This document shows, piece after piece, positions 1 through 7,390 of a DNA stretch of 64,000 bases. Under the pieces are notes generated by a model. That model did no database searches, was not told the DNA's origin, and saw only the letters and a list, made by a program, of their open reading frames with translations. A program made the translations under genes and the position numbers. Numbering within the stretch: the stretch's first letter is position 1; every line of letters begins with the position of its first letter. The stretch is taken from NCBI GenBank assembly GCA_002256985.1, contig NCGO01000004.1, positions 62,001 to 126,000 on the forward strand, given 5' to 3'. Source of the DNA: Novosphingobium sp. 28-62-57. GTDB lineage: Bacteria; Pseudomonadota; Alphaproteobacteria; Sphingomonadales; Sphingomonadaceae.

Positions 1-345
1 GGCTATGCCAGTGGCGAGATGAAGCATGGGCCGATTGCGCTGATCGACGAAGCCGTGCCGGTGATCGTGCTGGCACCTAGCGGCCCGCTGTTCGAAAAGA
101 CCGTCAGCAACATGCAGGAAGTGCGCGCGCGGGGCGGCAAGGTCGTGCTGATTTCTGATGCCGAGGGCATTGCCGAAGCGGGCGAGGGGTGCCTTGCCAC
201 GATCGAGATGCCCAAAGTCCACCCGCTGATCGCGCCGCTGGTCTATGCGGTGCCGGTACAATTGCTGGCCTATCATGTCGCTGTGGCCAAGGGCACCGAT
301 GTGGATCAGCCGCGCAATCTGGCGAAGTCCGTGACGGTGGAATAA
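1..345 (+). CDS. glmS: Glutamine-fructose-6-phosphate aminotransferase, C-terminal end (partial)
   Basis: The last 114 residues of GlmS, which makes glucosamine-6-phosphate from fructose-6-phosphate and glutamine for peptidoglycan and lipopolysaccharide synthesis in the cytoplasm. The reading frame is open at the first base. It begins in the second SIS (sugar isomerase) domain with [11 protein letters not shown], matching the family's GE-KHGP-ALI block, and ends in KSVTVE, the usual GlmS C-terminus, where the catalytic isomerase lysine lies. The N-terminal glutaminase domain and first SIS domain are outside the window. No frameshift is visible in this part. Confidence 0.95.
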   Translation, partial: GYASGEMKHGPIALIDEAVPVIVLAPSGPLFEKTVSNMQEVRARGGKVVLISDAEGIAEAGEGCLATIEMPKVHPLIAPLVYAVPVQLLAYHVAVAKGTDVDQPRNLAKSVTVE

Positions 346-449
346 GCGGGCCGCCCCGTGCTTAACCTGGGCAGGATCGGTGTGCTGGGTAAAACGGGTG
401 CAGGCGCTATTGCGCGTTAGGCATCGGCAAAAAATGTTTCGAGGGACCA

Positions 450-707
450 ATGACAGCAACATCGTCTGAACAGGATCAGCGCGAGCATTTTGCCTATTGC
501 GTGCAGGTGTTTGGCGGCGTCACCGCGGCTTCACGGCGGCTGGGTATTGATGAGCGCGCGTTGCGCCGGTTCATCAGCGGCGAAAAGCCGTTCGGCACCC
601 GGCTGCTTGAAGATACCGCTCACGCTTTGCAGGCGCTGATTGCCGAGGCCACGGCGGCTGAAAGCCAGTTGGCCGCAATGCTGGCCGGTCAGTCTTCCAC
701 CACATAG
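450..707 (+). CDS. Small helix-turn-helix-like protein of unknown function
   Basis: An 85-residue soluble protein. Residues about 18-45 (YCVQVFGG, then AASRRLGIDERALRRFISG) have the spacing of a Cro/C1-type helix-turn-helix: a hydrophobic helix, a turn at GID, and an arginine-rich second helix. The rest is an alanine-rich helix. This suggests a small DNA-binding protein, but no family could be assigned. The start ATG follows a GAGGGA ribosome-binding site. Its last 19 bases overlap the convergent DUF1989 gene. It stands alone after glmS, so the context gives no target. Confidence 0.6.
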   Translation: MTATSSEQDQREHFAYCVQVFGGVTAASRRLGIDERALRRFISGEKPFGTRLLEDTAHALQALIAEATAAESQLAAMLAGQSSTT

Positions 708-1291
708 TGGATCGGCTTGAAGCTTCCGCCGTTTGAGGCCCCGGCAGAACACGCCGTCAGACCCACGATCAGATCACGGCAGGCGCGCAGGCGGATATAA
801 TCGCCCGCCTTGCTCACCGGCGGCAGGACTTCGATCTTGCCGGTGCGTTTATCGACCGCCACGTTCATGAAAATGTTGAACGCCACCGGTATCGCGTCCG
901 GTTCAATACCATAGGGCGCAAGCGCTGCGGCCAGATTGCCAAAGCAGCCCCGGTGCACCGGCTCTTGCGGATAGAAATGGCGGAAGGTTGCCTCGCTGCA
1001 GGGCGTTAGCAGAAAATCGTGGCAACCCACGGTATCCTCGATGATTTCCAGCATCGGGTTTGATCGGTTGGACCACAGCACGTTGCCAGTGGTCAGGCGG
1101 ATCGTCTCCTCATAGTCAAAGGTCCGCCCGGACGAGATAACTTCGCGCAGGTCATGCGCGTCAAAGGCCAGAAGATCGCTAACCTGTACGCCGCGCGGAT
1201 CGATCACGCGCAGCACTTGCCCTTTGGCCAGAGGGAAAGCGGTGCCGCTGCGCGGCGGGATTTCGTGCGGCGTCATTTCGGGGGGCGTCAT
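689..1291 (-). CDS. DUF1989 (urea carboxylase-associated) family protein
   Basis: A cytoplasmic protein of 200 residues of the DUF1989 family, often annotated urea carboxylase-associated. Characterised members include CgdA/CgdB, the carboxyguanidine deiminase subunits of guanidine breakdown. Family features seen are the opening IPPRSG block, RVIDPRGVQVSDLLAF, a central TVGCHDFLLTPCS segment with conserved Cys and His, and FNIFMNV near the middle. The start at 1291 is chosen because its ATG overlaps the TGA of the upstream YqcI/YcgG-like gene (ATGA at 1288-1291), so the two are translationally coupled; a longer start at 1330 would overlap that gene heavily. No urea or guanidine carboxylase gene is nearby, so the substrate is open. 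Confidence 0.85.
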   Translation of the reverse strand: MTPPEMTPHEIPPRSGTAFPLAKGQVLRVIDPRGVQVSDLLAFDAHDLREVISSGRTFDYEETIRLTTGNVLWSNRSNPMLEIIEDTVGCHDFLLTPCSEATFRHFYPQEPVHRGCFGNLAAALAPYGIEPDAIPVAFNIFMNVAVDKRTGKIEVLPPVSKAGDYIRLRACRDLIVGLTACSAGASNGGSFKPIHYVVED

Positions 1292-1974
1292 GCGGCGCTC
1301 GCACGCTTGTCGCTGAACGGGCACTGCCATGTGTCATCCACCAGTCTGCCGCTATATTGCGCCGCTTCGCTGGCCTCGCCATGGCGGGCGAGCATCGGGT
1401 TGATGTCGCCTGCCAGCGCCACATCGCGGTTGAGGATGGTGGCGCGCATCTTGTCATAGCGGCCTTCCTCGCGCAGCCGCTCGAACTGGTCATGAAGATT
1501 GAACACCAGCGTGGGCCGCGCAAAGCGACGGGCCGGGCGCGAGGCATTGGGGTGCAGGCCGACTACGAAAAAGGCCTCTCCGCCAAAGCTGAGCGAAAAG
1601 TGCGGGTCCGCCGGATCGGCGCTGACGCGGTGATCATAGGGGTGGCCCAGCCATGCGTCCTTGTCGGCAAAAGACTGGATGCGCTGCCACATCAGGTCTT
1701 CGAACCGGGCCTCGTCGATGTCGGTCGGCCCTTCAAACGCAACCGCAAGGCTGCGCAGTCCACTGGGATCGGCGCGATATTCCGCGGCCCAGTCCATCAG
1801 CGCCTGATGAATGATCAGATCGTCCCACGAACTATCAAGGCTGTGGCAGGCCAGCACTTTCAGCGTCCCGCGCGCCATCGCAGATTTGGCACCGACGCAA
1901 GGAAATGCAGCGTCGCCAATGGTTTCGAACAAGTCTTTCTCGGCACGGGCCTGTGTGTGCTGGTCAATCAACAT
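1288..1974 (-). CDS. YqcI/YcgG family protein (GntA-like haem N-oxygenase candidate)
   Basis: A soluble protein of 228 residues. The FPC motif near residue 24, GLHPNASRPARRF, VFNLHDQFE and the C-terminal QYSGR...WQCPF are the conserved blocks of the YqcI/YcgG family. GntA of guanitoxin synthesis, a haem-dependent N-hydroxylase acting on a guanidino compound, belongs here. The length is typical. It is the first gene of a two-gene unit and its stop codon overlaps the start of the DUF1989 gene. From family knowledge it could N-oxidise a nitrogen-rich small molecule; the actual substrate cannot be read from the sequence. The upstream region to 2143 is shared with the divergent Stealth gene. Confidence 0.8.
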   Translation of the reverse strand: MLIDQHTQARAEKDLFETIGDAAFPCVGAKSAMARGTLKVLACHSLDSSWDDLIIHQALMDWAAEYRADPSGLRSLAVAFEGPTDIDEARFEDLMWQRIQSFADKDAWLGHPYDHRVSADPADPHFSLSFGGEAFFVVGLHPNASRPARRFARPTLVFNLHDQFERLREEGRYDKMRATILNRDVALAGDINPMLARHGEASEAAQYSGRLVDDTWQCPFSDKRASAA

Positions 1975-2143
1975 GTGTTTTGTTCCCTTGGACCTGTCGA
2001 ACGATCAGGTGGCGCACAGGTTCCGGCAGGCATCGGCTGCGGTCCTGCCCCATAGGAACGTTGACTTGCCCGGCAGCGCGCGTAAGGGCCGCAGCCGTCC
2101 TGTTCTATCGTGGCAGACCAAACACTCGCCCGGACGGGACAGA

Positions 2144-3100
2144 ATGCAGAATATCAACGGTGCCGCACGGATCGATGCGGTCATCACCTGGGTTGATGGG
2201 CTCGACCCGCGCCATAGTGCCAAGCGCCTGCGCCATCAGCCCCATGCACCGCGTAACATCAACGGCACCAACCCGCACCGCTGGGCCTGCAACGATGAGC
2301 TGGGTTATTGCTTGCGCTCCATTGCCAACCATGCGCCATGGATCGGGCGGATCTGGATCATCACCGATGCACAAGTGCCAGACCTATCGCGCCTGCCGAC
2401 GGAGCTGGTCGCGCGCATCACGATCGTCGATCACCTGACGCTGTTTGCCGGTCATGAAAGCGTGCTGCCGACCTTCAATTCGCTGGCCATCGAAACGCTG
2501 CTGTGGCGCATTCCGGGGCTGGCCGAACGGTTCGTCTATTTCAACGATGACGTGTTCCTGACCGGGCCATTGACACCCGAAGACGTGTTCTGTGGCGATG
2601 CCCCGGTGCTGCGCGGCGGCTGGGTGGATCAGCGCGCGATTGCTACCGATCCTGCCAGCCGCGATGATCCGACCCTGCTTAATGCACTAACGCAGATCAA
2701 CGCGGCAGCGCTGGCAGGCTTTGGGGCGGAGCGCGTGTTCCGCGCGGCCCACGTGGTCCACCCGCTGCGCCGGTCGGTGCTGGCGCGGCTTTATGATCAG
2801 CATCGCACAGCCTTTGTGGCCAACATCAGTCACCGCTTCCGCTGCGTTTCGCAGTTCCTGCCACAGGGCCTGCACAACCATGCCTGCATCGCAGCGGGCG
2901 AAGCGGTGCTGCATCTGGCCGAAGATCATCTGCATCTGCGCACCGGCGCGGTGCTGGATTACCCGCTGCCGCATGTGCGCGCCTATCTTGCCCGCGCGCT
3001 GCAGCCGCAGTTCAAGTTCCTGTGCGTCAACGATTTGCCGCAAGTCGAAGCGGCCATCCCCGACACGCGGGACTGGATCGAACGCGCCATAGCGGCTTAG
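2144..3100 (+). CDS. Stealth family (CR1/CR2/CR3) hexose-1-phosphate transferase
   Basis: A protein of 318 residues with the ordered Stealth regions. CR1 is IDAVITWVDGLDP at about residue 10. CR2 is the block from RWACNDELGYCLRSI to WIITDAQVPDL. CR3 is the block around LPTFNSLAIE and YFNDDVFL. Stealth enzymes move hexose-1-phosphate groups onto capsule or exopolysaccharide, forming phosphodiester-linked polymers; GlcNAc-1-phosphotransferase is the animal relative. The ATG at 2144 lies just ahead of CR1; the frame is open further upstream, but that would run into the divergent gene. No capsule gene is adjacent, so the acceptor is unknown. No membrane segment is seen. Confidence 0.87.
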   Translation: MQNINGAARIDAVITWVDGLDPRHSAKRLRHQPHAPRNINGTNPHRWACNDELGYCLRSIANHAPWIGRIWIITDAQVPDLSRLPTELVARITIVDHLTLFAGHESVLPTFNSLAIETLLWRIPGLAERFVYFNDDVFLTGPLTPEDVFCGDAPVLRGGWVDQRAIATDPASRDDPTLLNALTQINAAALAGFGAERVFRAAHVVHPLRRSVLARLYDQHRTAFVANISHRFRCVSQFLPQGLHNHACIAAGEAVLHLAEDHLHLRTGAVLDYPLPHVRAYLARALQPQFKFLCVNDLPQVEAAIPDTRDWIERAIAA

Positions 3101-3254
3101 TCGGTGAACGCTACTTGGTTGCGAGAGAGCTTGTAAGTGATGCGTGCAAAACGCCAACGGGCCGCGGGTCACGCATGTCTGCACAAGATACTTCCGCCAA
3201 AAAATCCCGATATCGCGCGTGACCTGCTGCGAGAAATCTCCTAAGCGGCGCGCC

Positions 3255-3650
3255 ATGAATCGCGTCCGAACTTCGCTGCTGCGCTATCGCACCATGGCGT
3301 TCGTCGTGATTCTTGCCGCCCTGTTTTTCAAGGCGCTGATCCCGGCTGGCACGATGGTCATGCCCGTCAACAAGGTGCTCACCGTGGCGCTGTGTGACGG
3401 TATGGCGGGCAACCATGCCGAGCGCGATATCGTTGTGCCGATGAAGAGCAAGCCCGTGTCGGGTGAAAACCAGCAGGGTTGCGCGTTTTCGGCGCTGGGC
3501 ATGGCGATGACCGGCTCCATCGATCCGGTACAACTGCTGGCCGCTCTGGCTTTTGTGCTGGCGCTGGCCTTTGCGCCATGGCCCGCCCTTCATGTGCAAG
3601 CCGTTACGCGCCTGCGCCCGCCGCTCCGCGCACCACCCGTTCTTTCCTGA
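3255..3650 (+). CDS. DUF2946 family small membrane protein
   Basis: A 131-residue protein with a hydrophobic N-terminal segment at about residues 12-30 (FVVILAALFFKALIPAG), a short extracytoplasmic stretch with two cysteines (LCDGM and GCAFSA), and a second hydrophobic segment at about 95-113. The FKALIPAG motif, a later cysteine and this two-segment layout fit DUF2946, a family often beside TonB-dependent copper receptors. The ATG at 3255 is chosen over the in-frame start at 3144 because it sits just before the membrane segment. The gene is 68 bases upstream of a TonB-dependent receptor and probably shares its transcript. Function in metal handling is inference. Confidence 0.7.
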   Translation: MNRVRTSLLRYRTMAFVVILAALFFKALIPAGTMVMPVNKVLTVALCDGMAGNHAERDIVVPMKSKPVSGENQQGCAFSALGMAMTGSIDPVQLLAALAFVLALAFAPWPALHVQAVTRLRPPLRAPPVLS

Positions 3651-3718
3651 ACCCCAACCGCTGATCCCGTTTTTGCGCGGCAGATGCCCGCGCCCAGTGC
3701 TTGTTCAGGAAATTTCAG

Positions 3719-5815
3719 ATGATCATTTCTCGTGTCGCCATGACCGTGGCGCTCGCCGCCGTGCCGTTTGCCCTTACCACCGCTGGCCGTGCCGAAGAGG
3801 CTGAGCTTAATCCCCAAACCATCGTGGTGACAGCGCCCCGCATCACCTCGACACAAGCGACGCAGGACGATGGCGAAACGCTGGCCACTGGGCCTGATGG
3901 CGCGGCCTTCATCGCGCGCCAACCCGGAGCGGCGCTGATCGACAATGGGGCGCTGTCGGGCCAAGTGCAGTTGCGCGGGCTGTTTGGCGAACGCATCCTG
4001 TTGCGCATCAATGGCCAGCGTTTTGCCTCGGGCGGGCCGAATGCGATGGACCCGGTGATGCATTATGCCCCGGCGGCGCTGATCGACCGGGTGGAGATTG
4101 CGCGCGGGATTTCTCCGGTGCGCGATGGTCCGGGGCTGGGTGGCGGCATCAATACCGTGCTCAAGCATGTGACGTTCGGCGATGGCCCGGAATTGGCACC
4201 ACAGGCTGATCTGACCGCGCAATATCGCAGCGTTGACGATAGCGTGGCGGCAGGCGGCATGATCGGCCTAGCCAGCGAAAGCCTGCGCATCGGCCTGATC
4301 GCTTCGAAGGAAAAGGGCGATGATACGCGCTTTCCGGGAGGGCGCATTGCCAGCACCGCGTTCGACCGGGCCGTCTATGGTTTGCAGGCGGGGTTCAAGA
4401 CTGGGGCCAGTGAGCTGAGTTTTGAATATCGGCGGCAGGAAACCGGGCGTTCGGGCAATCCGCCATTCGCAATGGATATCGTCTATTTCCATACAGACTT
4501 TGTGCGCCTTGGCTTTGAGGGCGATCTGGCAAGCGATGTGCGGTTGGAGGCACACGCCAACTTTGCCGGTGTCAGCCACCGGATGAACAACTTTTCACTG
4601 CGCCCCGCGCCTGCTGTGGCGATGCAGCGCCAATCGGATACTTATGCCGATACTTTTACCGCAGACGTGGCGCTGCGCTTTGGATCGGGCGAGCAGAACT
4701 TGCGCATCGGCGCGGACTTTGAACTGGGGGACCGGGGCTATGTGCTTTATAATCCGGCGGTCCCGGCGTTTTTCATCCACCCGCTGGACCGCGCGCGGGC
4801 AGAGCGCTTTGGCGGATTTGCCGAATGGCGCGCGGGGTTTGGCGCAATCGAGGCTGAACTGGGCGCGCGGGTGGATCGGCACAGCGCCAGCACGGCCGCG
4901 CCGCGCACCGGGCCGGGGGTTCCGGCAGGCCCCACGAATTTGGCGCTGGCCTTCGGGCGCGCTGACCGCGCTTGGGAGGGCACGACCTGGGACGCCTCGC
5001 TGCGGCTGTGGGCGCAAAGCGGCACGCTGACTCCACGCCTGACACTGGCGCGCAAGACTCGCGTGCCTAGCTTGATCGAGCGGTTCTCGTGGCTGCCGAC
5101 CGAGGCCAGCGGCGGGCTTGCCGATGGCAATATCTATGTCGGCGATGTGAATCTGAAGCCCGAGGCGGCATGGATTGCCGAGGCCGGTGTCGATTGGCAG
5201 GGCGAGACCGCCTATGCCCGCCCGGTGGTCTATTACCGGCGGATCGACGATTTCATTCAGGGTGTGCCGTTTGACAGCACGCCGGGCGTGATCAACAGCC
5301 CGGTGGAAATGGTTTCTGCCGCCAATGGCGATGCCACACCGCTGCGCTTTGCCAATGCCGATGCGGAAATCTGGGGGGCGGACGTGGCCTTTGGCGCAAG
5401 GCTGGCTGGCCCGTTGCGCGTGGATGGCGTGGCCAGTTGGGTGCAGGGCAAGCGCCGCGATCTGGCCGACAACCTCTATCGAATGGCCCCTGCCAATGGC
5501 CGCATCGCGCTGACCTGGGAAGCGCCAAGCTGGAGCGTAAGCGCCGAAGCCCAAGGGACTGCCGCACAGCACCGCGTGTCGGCCAGCAACAGCGAAGTGC
5601 GCACGCCCGGATACGTTTTGGCCAGCCTTTACAGCCACTGGATCGTGCGCGAAGGTTTGCGGGTGGATGCAGGGGTCGAGAACCTGTTTGACAAACGCTA
5701 TGTCGAACACCTTGCCGGATACAATCGCATCACCGGATCTGACGTGGCGCTGGGGGCGCGGCTGCCGGGGGCGGGCCGTTCGGCCTTTGTCCGGCTGCGC
5801 TGGGCTTTTGATTGA
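3719..5815 (+). CDS. TonB-dependent outer-membrane receptor (possibly copper type)
   Basis: A protein of 698 residues with a signal peptide (cleavage probably after TTAGRA), a TonB box-like IVVTAPR near residue 35, a plug domain (LRGLFGERILLRINGQR, then LIDRVEIARGISPV), and a 22-strand-type barrel with the usual ENLFDKRYVEH block and an aromatic-rich C-terminus. It should import a metal or metal complex through the outer membrane using TonB energy. The plug segment AMDPVMHYAP is methionine- and histidine-rich and, with the DUF2946 gene just upstream, recalls copper receptors of the OprC type; this is inference. The ATG at 3719 has AGGA eight bases ahead, better than the TTG at 3701. Confidence 0.87.
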   Translation: MIISRVAMTVALAAVPFALTTAGRAEEAELNPQTIVVTAPRITSTQATQDDGETLATGPDGAAFIARQPGAALIDNGALSGQVQLRGLFGERILLRINGQRFASGGPNAMDPVMHYAPAALIDRVEIARGISPVRDGPGLGGGINTVLKHVTFGDGPELAPQADLTAQYRSVDDSVAAGGMIGLASESLRIGLIASKEKGDDTRFPGGRIASTAFDRAVYGLQAGFKTGASELSFEYRRQETGRSGNPPFAMDIVYFHTDFVRLGFEGDLASDVRLEAHANFAGVSHRMNNFSLRPAPAVAMQRQSDTYADTFTADVALRFGSGEQNLRIGADFELGDRGYVLYNPAVPAFFIHPLDRARAERFGGFAEWRAGFGAIEAELGARVDRHSASTAAPRTGPGVPAGPTNLALAFGRADRAWEGTTWDASLRLWAQSGTLTPRLTLARKTRVPSLIERFSWLPTEASGGLADGNIYVGDVNLKPEAAWIAEAGVDWQGETAYARPVVYYRRIDDFIQGVPFDSTPGVINSPVEMVSAANGDATPLRFANADAEIWGADVAFGARLAGPLRVDGVASWVQGKRRDLADNLYRMAPANGRIALTWEAPSWSVSAEAQGTAAQHRVSASNSEVRTPGYVLASLYSHWIVREGLRVDAGVENLFDKRYVEHLAGYNRITGSDVALGARLPGAGRSAFVRLRWAFD

Positions 5816-5930
5816 GGGATCGTGGGCCGAAATGGCTCAGGACCTATAAAAGGATTGCCTAATATAATGCGGCGGGTATGGTGCGCAGGTGCAGATACGC
5901 GTTCAGGCAGGGTCTGAAGGAAAGCAAATC

Positions 5931-6806
5931 ATGACAGACAACACCAACGGCCAACCCGCCGCTGAAGAGGATTTCAAGGCCGAGGATTGGGCCGGAGAGA
6001 TGGGCGCGCGCTGGCTGGCCAACCTCGCCAGCTTTGAAAATACGATTGCGCCGGTGGGCGATGCCTTGCTGGCACATGCAGGCTTTTGCGCCGGGGAAAC
6101 AGTGATCGACCTCGGCTTTGGGGGTGGGGCGACCAGCCTTGCCATTGCGCGGGCGGTGGCACCCACCGGCAAAGTGCTGGGCATCGATATCTCGCCCGAA
6201 CTGGTGGCTGCCACCACGCGCCGTGCGGCGCAGGCAGGGATCACCAATGCCCATTTCCTTTGCGCTGATGCGGCCACGGTGGAGATTGCGGGGGAGCGGT
6301 ATGACCGGCTCTGTTCGCGCTTTGGAAGCATGTTCTTTGCGCAGCCAGTGGCTGCCTTTGCCAATCTGCGCGGGCTGTTGAAGCCGGACGGGCGGATCGA
6401 TCTGGCGGTCTGGGCCGCGCCGCGGGAAAATCCATGGATGACAGGCGCGATGCTGGTGGCCCGCAATCATGTGGACATGCCTGCGCCCGAGCCGCGCGCA
6501 CCGGGGCCATTTGCGTTCGAAGATACCGATTATATGCAAGAGGTGCTGGGTGGCGCCGGGTTCTCAAACATTGCGGTGGAGCCTCTTTCCGGCCTTTTGC
6601 CCGTCGGCGGGCCGGGTGCCACCCCGGCCATGGCCCAGCAATTTGCCATGAATGCCATGGCCTTCGGCAAACTTCTGGCCGAAGCTCCGCCTGCGGTGCA
6701 GGGCCAGGCGGCGATGGAACTGACCGAGCTTTATGCGCGCCATCACCAGCCCGGCGCAGGCGTTATGATGGGATACAAGGTCTGGCTGGTTTCCGCACAG
6801 GCATGA
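5931..6806 (+). CDS. Class I SAM-dependent methyltransferase
   Basis: A soluble protein of 291 residues with the Rossmann-type SAM site: motif I VIDLGFGGGATSL at about residue 60, the acidic end of strand 2 in LGIDIS, and FLCADAATVEI for motif II. Such UbiE/Methyltransf_25-like enzymes methylate small molecules; the acceptor cannot be told. The start ATG follows GAAGGAAAG at a good distance. The stop overlaps the start of the truncated haemoglobin gene (ATGA), so the two are translated together. A TATAAT sequence lies at 5863-5868, but no matching -35 element is evident. Confidence 0.85.
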   Translation: MTDNTNGQPAAEEDFKAEDWAGEMGARWLANLASFENTIAPVGDALLAHAGFCAGETVIDLGFGGGATSLAIARAVAPTGKVLGIDISPELVAATTRRAAQAGITNAHFLCADAATVEIAGERYDRLCSRFGSMFFAQPVAAFANLRGLLKPDGRIDLAVWAAPRENPWMTGAMLVARNHVDMPAPEPRAPGPFAFEDTDYMQEVLGGAGFSNIAVEPLSGLLPVGGPGATPAMAQQFAMNAMAFGKLLAEAPPAVQGQAAMELTELYARHHQPGAGVMMGYKVWLVSAQA

Positions 6807-7174
6807 CCCCTTATGAAGCCTTTGGCGGCGATGCCTTTGTGCGGTCGCTCTGCGCGCGGTTCTATGCGCTGATGGATGTCCTGCCAGAGGCGGCGGCGTG
6901 CCGTGCAGTGCATCCTCCATCGCTGGTGCGCGCCGAGGAAAAGCTGGTCGAATACCTGACCGGATGGCTGGGCGGCCCGCCGCTCTATACCGACAAATAC
7001 GGCCATCCACGCCTGCGCCAGCGGCATTTTGCCGCACCGATCGGCAAAGAGGAAGTGGCGGGATGGCTGCTGTGCTTTCATCAGGCATGGCGTGAATTGG
7101 CCCCGCAATCGGCGATGGCCGACGAGATTCTGGCCAAAGTGGACGCGCTGGGCTGGCACATGGCCAACCGGTAG
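6803..7174 (+). CDS. Group II truncated haemoglobin
   Basis: A 123-residue globin of the 2-over-2 type. Family features seen are the phenylalanine-tyrosine pair in FYALM (B9/B10 region), the H-bearing segment HPRLRQRHFAAPIG where His F8 binds haem, and GWLLCFHQAW with Trp at G8, which marks group II (GlbO-like) proteins. These bind O2 or NO and take part in oxygen or nitrosative chemistry. It overlaps the methyltransferase gene by four bases, so both proteins may serve one task. Two hairpins follow at once, marking the transcript end. The GGPPLYTDKYGHP segment before the haem histidine is typical of the group. Confidence 0.87.
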   Translation: MTPYEAFGGDAFVRSLCARFYALMDVLPEAAACRAVHPPSLVRAEEKLVEYLTGWLGGPPLYTDKYGHPRLRQRHFAAPIGKEEVAGWLLCFHQAWRELAPQSAMADEILAKVDALGWHMANR

Positions 7175-7194
7175 CTAGCGCGGTTTCGCGCTAG
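7175..7194 (+). terminator. Hairpin directly after the haemoglobin stop codon
   Basis: CTAGCGCG and CGCGCTAG form a perfect 8-bp stem with a 4-base loop, starting right at the end of the haemoglobin gene. No U-run follows, so it may be an RNA 3'-end stabiliser rather than an intrinsic terminator. Confidence 0.5.
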
Positions 7195-7263
7195 ATCTAA
7201 GCAGCACACTCAGAGCAGGTCTTGCCGAGGTGATCGCCCGGCTTCCCCGCTGAACGCCACCAC

Positions 7264-7298
7264 AACAATCTCTGGCTGGATAGCAGCCAGAGATTGTT
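7264..7298 (+). terminator. Intrinsic terminator
   Basis: A perfect 14-bp stem (AACAATCTCTGGCT with its complement), a 7-base loop, then a T-rich tail (TCATTTCTTTT). It probably ends the methyltransferase-haemoglobin transcript and insulates the following receptor gene. Confidence 0.75.
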
Positions 7299-7359
7299 TC
7301 ATTTCTTTTGATTTCAGGCTTGTCAGCGCCCCCACAGTCATGCAGAGGCAATTTGATAT

Positions 7360-7374
7360 TGCGACTGCATCGCA
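7360..7374. promoter_or_regulatory. Fur-box-like palindrome before the FecA-like receptor
   Basis: TGCGA-CTGCA-TCGCA is a perfect 5-bp inverted repeat around a 5-base centre, and flanking bases extend the symmetry partly (TATTGCGA against TCGCATTA). It resembles the TGC...GCA Fur sites described for alphaproteobacteria and sits 16 bases before the receptor start, where a bound repressor would block expression. Identification is by pattern only. Confidence 0.45.
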
Positions 7375-7390
7375 TTAGTGAGGGCTGATA

